64,000 nt of DNA from Sipunculus nudus (Eukaryota; Annelida; Sipuncula; Golfingiida; Sipunculidae), in the NCBI GenBank assembly GCA_026874595.1, contig CM049321.1, positions 25,901,479-25,965,478 of the forward strand. Direction: 5' to 3'. The notes under the pieces are model-generated. The model worked only from the letters and a program-made list of their open reading frames with translations, was not told where the DNA came from and did no database searches. This document shows, piece by piece, positions 13,421-25,400 of this stretch. Within the stretch, counting starts at the first letter, position 1, and each line of letters begins with the position of its first letter. The position numbers and the translations under genes are program-made.

Positions 13421-16400
13421 ATGCAAGTAGTAAACATTTAGAACCTGAATACAAGCACCAACCAGAATACAGGTAGTCGACAAGTGACTACGTGTATCCG
13501 CCTTAATCAGAGTGGAACGGGTGAAGTGAGGCATGGATTGAGTGGCAAGGGAAAATTGAGTGTTGCATATTAGCATGGATGTCTTCAGCCAAATTGTGTA
13601 TGTAGGTTGCCCCCAATACCACAAAATCCAGAAAGCCGTCCAAGTTGTATACATATGCAAAATTTAAGGCAGATAAGTCAAACCACTACATGTATATGAG
13701 TGATTTTAGCCCGTGGCAGACAAACAGATGGACGCTGAGCAAAAATGGCTGCAGGTGGCGCCACCAGTTTTGCGTATGATGAAGAGCCATGTGAGATCTA
13801 TACACATGCAAAATTTTGGCCCAATCGGTCAAACGGTTCCCGAGATATGAGCTTGGATGTCTGCAGTGTAAACATGAATGTAGGTGGCGCCACCTGTCAT
13901 AAAATCAGAAAAGCTATCAAGGATGTTTACCCATGCCGAATTTCAGGTGAATTAGTCAAGTCACTGCAGAGATATGAGTGATTTTAACCCAAGACAGACG
14001 AACAGATGGACACTGTGCAAACATGGTTGCAGGTGGTGCCACCATTTTTTGTGTATGTTATAAAGCTCTCCAAGGGCTACATTTGTGCAAAAAAATTTTC
14101 CTGATCGGTCAAACGGTTCCCGAGATATGAGCTTGGATGTCTGCAGCGTAAACGTGAATGTAGGTGGCGCCACCTGTCATAAAATCAGAAAAGCTATCCA
14201 GGATGTGTACGCATGCCAAATTTCAGGTGAATTAGTCAAGTCATTGCAGAGATATGAGTGATTTTAACCCAATTCAGACGAACAGATGGACACTGTGCAA
14301 ACATGGTTGCAGGTGGCGCCACCATTTTTTGTGTATGTTATAAAGCTCTCCAAAGGCTACATTTGTGCAAAAAAATTTTCCTGATCGGTCAAACGGTTCC
14401 TGAGATATGAGCTTGGATGTCTGCAGCCTAAACGTGAATGTAGGTGGCGCCACCTGTCATAAACACTATGAGAACCTGGCTATCACAAAGTGAAGGTCTG
14501 TGACCGTTTTCATCACTCCTGGTCACTGCCACGCAACAGGTAATTAGCATTGATGGGGAGTGACTAAACTGTTCACAGACTATCACTGTGTGACCAGCAG
14601 TGATAGTTGAGCAGCCCTGGGGATCAGTTAATGGGGTGTGACTAATTGATAATTTGATGAGTGACCAGGAGTGACTGGCAGTGATGCTGAGTGAACATAG
14701 TTACTCCACCCGACACTTGCTTGATGGAAGTGATAATGACTTTGACCACCAGTGATCCTTGTTGGTGGGTGATTGACAGGTAGTGACCAAGAGTTACCAG
14801 GAGTGAATCTTAGTGATATGTACTGCTATAAAGCCAAAGGCACAGATGTAAATCATGGTTTATTAATCAACTCTGGACCTAGTTTCATGTTGACAGAAAT
14901 TTATTTGTACAACTTTAGAATTTTCATTTTTCCAGGGAGAAACTGGAATACAGTTTTGAAATGCAAACCTGGGAAAAATGAGAATTCCCATTAATCCTGA
15001 AAAAAAATAGGAGCCATTCCATGCCAGATTTGAACTCTTTATTTCTACCTTTTAAAGCAAATGAAGCTACACAAAAAATTAAATTCTCTTTATAAGATAA
15101 GATGCATACTATTGTAAGTTGGAATAAGTATGAAATTATCAATTTTTATTATTCTAAATTATTATTTTGTGCCATTATTTAAATTTTAAATGGTAAATAC
15201 ATGTTCTTGTCTCAGAATAAAAATAAAATTACATTCTACTTTAAAGGCCAGTAATGATTTCATTAAATGCTACAACTAGTGTAATGATAAGTTATTCAGG
15301 TGTTTGTTTTTATTATATGAACCTTCCCTTCCTATCAAAGGATATCATTTACAATAATGTAATCTCTGGTGTAAATGGAGAAGAAATACCACTGGCTATC
15401 ACAGCTTCAAGTCCATTTATGCAGGCAAGTGTGATTCAGCAAAACAATCATTAGCACTGTCTTATCTGACTATCCCCACTTAACCAGCTTATATACACTA
15501 TTGAGGCTACAATTAATTGTTGGTATGCTTCAAGGAACTTTCTGGTTAAATGAAAAACCTGACTTTGCTACACTGCTTTCTGCTGTGAGACTAAGGACAA
15601 GAACCTGACTGCACCTCTAATAATAATGGTTTTGAAGATTCTATGTTTTCCTAGGCTCCATTATAGACTAATTCTGGTGTACGTATGTAGTTGATCCAGA
15701 TCTCAGCAAAAAGCTTGCAAGTTTCAAGACACTCAAGCTGCCTCACCATGTATCAATAAAATGTTCTCTCATGGGGCTTAAGAATCCAGCATGGCAAGTG
15801 AGGCCCTCAGATTCATGTGAAGGCTGGACTGGCTGATTACATAAGACTAATCACTGGAGACAAAATGTGAGGGTGTCAAGTTCAAAGTTAAATTGGCTTG
15901 TGAGGGGCCAGGGCAATGGCACTGGCTGCATTGCTTATCTTCATACCATGAGTCTGCTGGTGGTCAGGGCTTGGATAGCCAATATACATGTTTATATAAC
16001 ACGTGTTCTTCATGATCCATGTGGATCCAATCTGTGAATGTTCTTCAATTTTAGAAGAATTTGGAAAGAGCAGTGATCCAAATCTTTCTGTTAACAAATT
16101 AAATTAAAAGAGATGGATAAATTCATTTAAACTGTTCCAACAATTTGCCTGAAAATGAAAGCATTTAACAGGTCAAATTTAAAGTGAGTGAAAAGTTACT
16201 TCCTAGACCAGGGCCAGCACATCTGGCAATTAGCCACACCTCATTATTTTCTCATCAGCTTGCTGTATCACTGGTGTACAGTGTTGACCTGCATGAATCT
16301 GGGCCTGGACAGCCTGGTGTCTGGCCATGTGTAAAGTTTTTTAGGCAGTTACAGGCCAACCAGACCCAAACATCTGGCTTGCTCTGACTTGCCAGCAATG

Positions 16401-19400
16401 CCTTCAGCCTGTCTATCTGAAAAATTACTGAAAAGTCAGTGAAAATATGAAGTCTTGCTGCACTCATGACCCTGAATATATACAGCTGACGGATATTTCA
16501 GAAGTATTGTAAAGTAACCAAAAAGTCAGAAGGTACCAAAAAATTCCTAAAAAGTACCAGTTTATTGGTGCACACATGATATAGAATATATATAGAAGGC
16601 AGTCACGTTTAATGGACCAAAAAAATTACTGAAACATTACTGAAATGTACTATAGTGTTGCTGTACCAGAATATATAAATAGGAAAAAGAAAAGTACCAA
16701 AAGTTATCAAAAAGGCACTGAAAAATACCAAAAGTTACTGTAATGTTACTCCAATGAATAAAATATTATTGGACTCAGGACTGAATATTCATAAAGAGAG
16801 CATTTTAAAAATATGTAAAAGTTATCACAGAAATACTGAAGAGTACCAAAATGTAAGTCCAGAACGGGTCTTGCTGAACATTGAAAAGTACCAAAAGTTA
16901 CTGAAAAGTACCAAAAATGACTGAAAAGGAACCTAACAGTTATTTAAAAGAATTAAAATGTAAATTAATAAATACACAGAAATTACCAAAAAGTTGTTTT
17001 AGACTGTCAATTAACTTAGCAAATTGTATACACTCTAAATTCTACATTACTGATGATGAAAAGTAACTGAAAAGTAATTAAAAGATACTGAAAAAGATTA
17101 AAAAGTATCAAAATGTAGCTGAAACATAAATAAAACTAAAAAGTAGCCAAAAAATTACTTAAAAGGCTGTAGAAATTTGCCTGTCACTAAGTTTCCCTAA
17201 GAGAACAAATTCTTAACATGTGACCCTGGTAAGAAGGTGAAGGACAAAATGCTTTAAGCCCTACAAAACTAAAGCCCTCCTGGACATGCCCATGAGCATA
17301 TACACATATTGGTATACTGAATACACACTATTAGGATAATTGAATGTTATATACACTTTGAAGTGGATACAGTAGTATATAAAAATACAACAGAAAACCA
17401 TATTAAATTTTGTATTTTAATCTATTAGAAAGGGTGGGCTTTTGCCCTAGTCTGCACTTTGAGGGTAAGGGGTTGGATTTTGTCCAGTGGGCTTTGTCCA
17501 GGTAGGCATTTGTCCATCACCAATAGTAAACAGATGCTTTTTTCACCTCTCTGTCACACAGCCAACTCACCAAAAGCCCATCCAGACTAAAGCCCTCCTG
17601 GACATGCACATGAGCACATGTACATATATAATAATACTCTAAGTTTAATGGACCGTTATAAATACATAATGGAGTGGATACAGTAGTACTTCAAAAATAC
17701 AATAGAAAAACATCAATATATTTGTAAGAGAAATGTCATTTGATTTTATATTTTAGTTCATTAAAAGAGTGGGCTTTTGCTCTGGCCTGTACTTTAGGGG
17801 TAGGCTTTTTGTCCAGTGGGCTTTTTCTAGGTATGCTTTTGTCCAACACCAAAAGTAAACAGATACTTTTACTCATCTCTGTATCACAGCCAACATAAAA
17901 CACCAATTTCCAAATTTATAATTTATTTCTGTTGCTTGAAAATTTTCAATTTAGCCAGTTCTGTCTTAGCCATCTTGAAACAGCCATTTTTACCATAGCC
18001 ATTTTAACCTAGCTATTTTTATCCTAGCCATTTTACCTCAGCCATTATTACCTGGCACCTGTAAACCACATGGTATTTGTTTTAGAAGTTCTGGAAGGTA
18101 TTACAAAATAGCATGCAGAGAGAAATCTATATTGCAGGATACTGACACTCCATTATATTGACTAAAATGATATCCTCTCCACTATGTCTTAGTAATGTAA
18201 AATTAAACTGTCACCTGTAAATGCATTATTTCAAGTTTGTTGTTATGTCTGCTTTTTAAATTCTAACAGTACATTAAAAAGAAACACTTATTCACTCATG
18301 AAGATTGTGACACACTGAAATCTGTAAAGAAAATCAGTAAAAATAACATACTTTTGGTAAATGGTATAATATTGGTTATGTTTACAAATAGATCAAGGGA
18401 CAGGGCAACAAACAGACAGACAAATATCAGGGTCTGTATTACTCATGAAACTGTCTCTTTAGAACAGTAAGTATGATAATGATATTATACTCATAAATAA
18501 CAAAAGGAGAGAAAATGTCACCTATTGAGAACCTCTATTTCTGATCAATTAGCCAGTAACACATTTGAAATATCCCATAATGACTATATTAAGCATCACA
18601 CACCTTTGAACAATGCATATATAACTGCAATATCCATAAAAAGATCATTGAAATCTAACCACTCTTGCACATGTTACAAGCACATTCGTATGAGAAGGGG
18701 TTTGATGGCCAACTTGAAAAAAACAGCGGTCATATTGGATTCTTACTGGCTAACATGGTTTAGTGTATAGAAATTTTTAAAGTACAAGCATGCGAAATTT
18801 GATGCTTCTATCACCAACTGAAGTATTCTAGCCACACGTTAGCTCATCTGAAGCTGAAGTTGTGTTTTCGAGCAGATCTTTCGTTTTGATCTGTTAATTT
18901 GGTGATAGGTTCATAAAGTAAACACATGAACAACCATCCAGTGTAAGCCCTTTGATTGCAAGTATGTAGGTCATGAAATTCAAGACCTCTTACTAAGTGC
19001 AAATCTCTATGGGAGCATCTTTTTCATATTTTATGTAAAAGTCATATCATTATATGATTAGAAAATGTGTCCTAATATGATTACTTGCTTATAGTTAAAT
19101 TTAAGCCTCAGTTATCAGTGTGGTGTTTACACCACTGATGGGTTCATTTAGGCAACCGCTAATGGTCATTAAGTGCTACAAGGTCCTAAATCAAGAAATT
19201 TGTGCATCCCATCCCAAGCTTGGACCCTCAAAACTGAGCGTTTGTAAACAGTTTTGAACATCAGAGACCCTTATTCCCATGCACCCGCCTGAACGCCCCA
19301 ATATATGCAATGAAATCATGAGATAATCCTGAAGGATCATGAATGCTAAACTTGCATAACTGGAAATCCGGTTAATACTGTCCAAATGGCCAAACCGCAA

Positions 19401-22400
19401 GTACAAAGGCTATGAATCTCAAAGATAGGGTTCGGCTCTTGAGTGACATGGCTGTGTCTCCACTGCTGGGGTCGGTGAAGGGAATGTAGATTGCTTTGGG
19501 CTTTGTGGCTGTGGGTGCCGTAGCTTTCCAAAAGGTCAACGGCTCGGGATGAACAAGTGGCACCCTCTATGGCTCCCTACTTGGCTTGGCGTGGCACTGC
19601 GGCTGCTGGCTCAGAGAACATGCTTAAGGAGCAACCTGTAGCTGCTCGATGAGCGTATACCTCTTTTGGCTTGGATGAATGGAGCTATATTGTAGTACTT
19701 TTCAGTACTTTTGATATATTGTTGGTACTTTTGGTAACTTTTCCATACTTTTCAGTAATTATAAAGATCCTTACCCATACTTAAGTACTTTTGGTATTTT
19801 TCAGTTATTGTTAAGACTCCTTTAATTAATTTACGAGAAATTATGTGCTGAAGGCATAAGTCTGTATTTCATCCAATCATGCACAATGTGAATCAGGATA
19901 CTGAGTGGACCAGATCCAGTACAGAATTTGGACTAGACAGAGTCACAATAAGGAATTGGTCTCACTCTGGCCAAAATAGGTATTAGACTAAATCAGGCTT
20001 GGAATTCAGGCTGGCCTAAAACCTAATCAGGATTCTGTCTCAACCAACTGCTGATTGGCACAGATCTGGGAATTGTGGACAGATACTTATGTGTGTGTCA
20101 TATGATGTATCATGGTACACTTGTGTTAGGAATTGGTTTAATATCATGATAGATCATCATTAAAAAATTGGACGATCTCTACTGATCAGAAATTATCAGT
20201 TGTTTAGAAGTATACATTTTTTGACCATATATAGCTCAGAACATCATCTCAACTGATATGTAGGCCTACATGAATGTGGAATGTATGATGTTTCGGACTA
20301 GGACATTTCAGACTAGGATGTTTTGGACAGGCCTTTTTGCAAGGGAGTGCTAAAAAGGACATTCAGACAGATGAATATTTAATAATTACTAAAAGTTGCC
20401 TTTTTAATTATAATTTTAAGCTATAAATGTACTCATTTGTTTATTGAGATTTTCAGAGAATGAGCAATAATACTTGTGCATCATTATATTTTTTATTCAT
20501 TAAATTAACATATAATGTTAAGGTGTGGATAATGGATACTGCCTATGTGATATTGATCAAATAAGTATAAAAACACCATCACAAAATTTATTAAGGCATT
20601 TATATAGGTGCATCATTTCTATGTTTTTTTTATTTTCACAGTTTTATTAAACTTTAAAATTATTATCTTGTCACTGGTTTAGCTCTTTTCTCTGATTTTA
20701 CAGTTTGCTTTCTCGCAAAAGTTGCCTGGATAAACCTGTATCGTTTTGCTTACAAATACCACAAAATGAATCCTCAATTAATCACCATTGTTGGAGCCAA
20801 ATAAATATTATACCAGTAAACATATGGGTACACTGATACACTAAAACTCATAATTAAAAGGTTACTTCATGGTAATAATTTTCATCCGTCCAAAACATCC
20901 TCCCTTGCAAAAAGGCCTGCCCTAAATGTCCTAGTCCCAAACATCCTAGTATGAAATGTCATAGTCCAAAATGTCTGTGTCCGAAACATCTGGTACTACC
21001 CTACATTCTGGCTAATAATGTCATAATACTACAACCTACAATTCTATAAAGTAACTTAACAATTAAGTTTTTTGGTAAATGCAGACTTTTCCCTAGTTCA
21101 GGTCGTATACATTAATTTCCCCTTCACAAAGCCTTAAGCTATGAGCAAAAATTTGCAATTAGTGGTGGGAGTTGGTTCCTTTTTCACAGTCGATCATCGG
21201 TTTGAGCAAACCGACTGATGATCGATTATTAATCGGTTCAGACAAATATATGCAATTATCAAAGAAATATGCAATTATCTGGGAAACTCTACTTGCGTTT
21301 CCCCAGCAGGTTTTCTCCTCTCGTGCATAGTGTAACGATCCTTCCACGTATAAAGACAATCAGACTAATTAAATGATCAAATTTAACGACGGGTAATATC
21401 TTTCATTATGGAAATCAAGAGCGTCTAAGAATGTTAGGCCTATAGAGGGGCTGTTTTTTTTCTAGCACATGAAGGCAGATTTAACGGGCCCAGGTGCGCT
21501 TGGGGCAGATCATACCAAAAATAAAAAAAAAAAAACTGCAGACTAGTCCAAAAAAAATTCCAGCTTAAATCCAAATACTCAACCGGCCGGGTTAGCCACA
21601 ACAAAGATTTTTTTAAGGACGCCCTAAACAGCGGCACCTCGGATCGGTTGAATAGATTATTTCTAAGAGAATCTCGCAAAATTGGCATAGACCTGGAGAA
21701 CTTATGGAGTATTTTAACGCCTTCCCCCCATATTTTGCTATGTACATCTCGTTAGAAAACTCTCCGCTAATTCTGCAGCTCCCTGCGAGTTCACAAATAC
21801 ACGTAATAAGTTTAATCAGTCCTCCATTCTCACATATACCGTGTCATTCTTAGTTATACACGGAAGTTATTTGGGGACACAGACTCTTTATATGAAGCGC
21901 GGAATGTTGTAACAAATTGATGAACAAATTTTGCCTATGCAATAAAGGCATTCTGGAAAAATACAATCATTATTATGGTGTAATCGATAGTTGCCTTTGG
22001 TAATCGAGTGCTTGAAAGTGGCAGCTAACCGACTGACTTTCGATAAAACTCGATGATCGGCCCACTACTATTTGCAATCGATGATAATTGATAATCAGCC
22101 TATCACTATGATATACTATGTCATGGAATGAAATGACCGCTAAAACATGTAAAATTCCCTTAATTGTGGAATATATAGTGTGATAAACTGTTTCCAATAA
22201 ACTGTTCATGAATATTTATCTGAAAGACAGACAGACACACAAGAAAATATTGCTTGCAAGTCTGAACCAAGCCAGAAAATATTCTGCCCCAGTCCAAACA
22301 CAAGATGTGTGTGTCTGTAAGGGCTGGAAACTGGCTTAGCTGTGCATGCACAAACTTCAGGCTGACTAGGTCCAGAGTTCAGTCCTGCCAGCACTGGACA

Positions 22401-25400
22401 CCAGTGATACTGCAGCCCTGATCAACTGATAAGATATACATGAGCTGTGACTGAAAGTGGAATTTTGCATCACATCTCCTGTGCTGAGAATCTGAGTGAG
22501 TGCTTACAAGTAATGATGACTGGATTGGTATCCGTTAAACACCCGCGGGAATTTTTTGAGTCATATTAAAGCCAACAAATTATATATATATATTTTTAGC
22601 TCAGCTATAAGTCATCTGAGCTATAGTCGTGGTCCATTGTCCGTCGTCCGTCCGTCTGTCCGTCCGTCCGTCCATCCGTAGATGTGGCACGTTTTGAAAC
22701 CGTAAGACCTAGGAATCCAAAATTCGGCATAATGTTAGATGTCCCCAAGATCTCCTACCAAGCCGAAAACTGGGTCTTTGCAACTTCGTTCCTTTGAGAA
22801 ATTAAGGAAAAACCTCAATTTTTTATTAAAAACCTATTTTCACACTTCAGGACTGCCTAATATCAAAACCACTCATCTGTTTTTCCTCATATTTACCATA
22901 AATATTCCTCTATATAGTTCCTATGTACATGCCAGAAATTATGTCTGTATTATTTAATTTAAAAAAATTATGGGCCCAAACATAATGCATTTTGTAAAAA
23001 ATCAGGAAAGATATTTGATCACTTAACACAAAAAATGTTAAAGCTATCGACCTTTTTTCCAGTAATATAACTTTAATTAATCAAAATTAAATTGTATACC
23101 CAAAATTAGATGAAAATCTTTTAAATTTTCTAAAATATTAATAAAAATAAAAAATTGGTACCTTAAATTTTGCCCAACTTTGACCATGGCACGTTTTTTT
23201 CCTGTAAGTACTGTGGATTTGATTTTCACAGCATGTTTTTGTTAGCATTTCAACTGTTAACACCAAAAATTTGAAACCAGTTGATCAAAAACTGTAGATT
23301 TTAAAAAGTTTTCAAGCACCATGTAACATATTGTTTACATCAAGCTAGTGTTATGCAGTTTGCAAGAGCTCATCTCCCCAGTTTCAGCTCTTAGTTCCTT
23401 AAATTCGGCATACAGTTAGATGTCTCCAAAATCCCCTACCATGCCAAGAATTTGGTCACTAGGACTTAATACCTTCGAGATATTAATGGAAAACTTCATT
23501 TTTCCATTAAAAAACCCATTGTTACACTTCAAGACTGCCTAATATCAAAACCACTGATCTGACTTTAATCATAAATAATATACATATTTTTCATTCTCTA
23601 TGCACATGCCAGAATGATGTCAGTATTGCGTAATTGTTTTAAGTTATGGGCCCAAACATAATGCACTTTGTAAAAAATCAAGAAATATATTTACTCCCTT
23701 AACAAGGGCATTGCTGAAGCTAGAGATTTTTTTGTCAGGGATGTAACATTATTTAATCAAGATTCAATTGAATACCCAAAATTAGTTCTGAATTTTTTTC
23801 AAATTTTATAAGTTATTAGTATAAATATAAAATTAGTACCTTAAATTTTGCCCAACTGTGACCATGGCACGTTTGTGTCCTGTGAGCACTGTTGATATAA
23901 TTTTCATATCATGCACACATTAGGATTTCAGCTTTTTAGTTTAGAAAGCTGAAAGAAATTCGCCAAAAATTGAAGCTTTTATTAATGTTTTTTATGAGAC
24001 CCTGTCAGACTTTGGCTCTCTCCAGCCCCTCTTGAGTCACCTGTATGTTGACCTTGTTGACCTTTCATCAAATTATGCACGCTTGAGGCGAGGCATACAG
24101 GAATCCAGGCAGCTTATGGCCAGCCACAGTTGATCCAGGTGTCCAACCCAACTCATCTAGTAGTTTTAACCAACAACATAACAATAAACAATAAATTAAT
24201 AAATTTTTATTGGTTTTTAATAACAAATTAAAGAAAAATAGAAAAGGAATTTGTTAGTTTATAATAACAGGAAATTAACTTGCAGTTACTGATGATATAA
24301 GAATCTTGTATCGATGGGTAGAATGTCACATATTCCAAATAACACCATGCAGTCACCTATGGCATTTTTCAGTTCAATTTTAATGATAAAGAAGTAAATC
24401 ATATTATTCATTACTAATCATTAGGGATCATATGAAGGAAATTAATGATAGACAAAGATGCAGTTGATAATATTAATCTAGATTCCTACTGTGTCTAGTG
24501 TGTACATTGATGTGAAATTAGTCCAAAATGAATTTTTTACAGTTATTTTTTAATATAAATAAAAGCCATAAAACCAGGTACTTATGATCATTATTTAAAT
24601 GTGTGAATTTTGTATATTCTGGATTCTCAACATCATTGGTTGGTGAAACTGAATAAATACCAGACATTGTGCGAATACTTTGTAATTGTATTTAAATACG
24701 AATATGATTATGTACTCCATTATAAAATTTCTTGCATAAAGAATAGGAATTCAGGTAAAAATGAAAGTATATGAATACTCGTGCAAATACTTTCAAAATG
24801 TATTCATGAATGCATTCATGAATATATTCTTTAATATTATTTTAATAATCATATCAGTTATATTTCATTAAAAAAAATCATATGATTCTCTTAAGATTTT
24901 TTATAAAAATTATATTTGGGACAATATTTGTATTTTTTTTTAATAAATAGTTAAACTCTTATATTATATGTTCTGCTTATAAGTTATATGGCCAAGTCAA
25001 AATCTGTGTGACAATAGTACTCCATTTGTTAATAAAATAAATGAAATCAATCCTCTTCCCTGTCTCCAAAGGTACTATCAAAATCATACATAAGCTAAAC
25101 TACAACAACTCATAATACAGCTTATATTTATTACCACACAAAACCAGCATGTGCCTCATTTCTAAATTATATTTTTTTATCATATATAACAGCTGAGCGT
25201 CGTGACCCATAGGTCCCTTGTTTTCAGATATCAAACTTTTTTTATTTGTACAAAATTTCTCCATTTTTTTCAAAACAGCACTCTTATTGAACTTTGAATG
25301 AAAAGTTTTGTGCGGAAGAGGGAGGAACATTATAAACTCTCTTTAACAGGTTACCTGCCTGATGGTGTTTTCTGGCAATTTAAATCAAGGGGGTCTTGAT

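Noticed and set aside
13126-13660. ORFs of 112-116 codons on both strands
   Set aside because: They run through an (AT)n microsatellite (poly Tyr-Ile) and a repeat; not coding.
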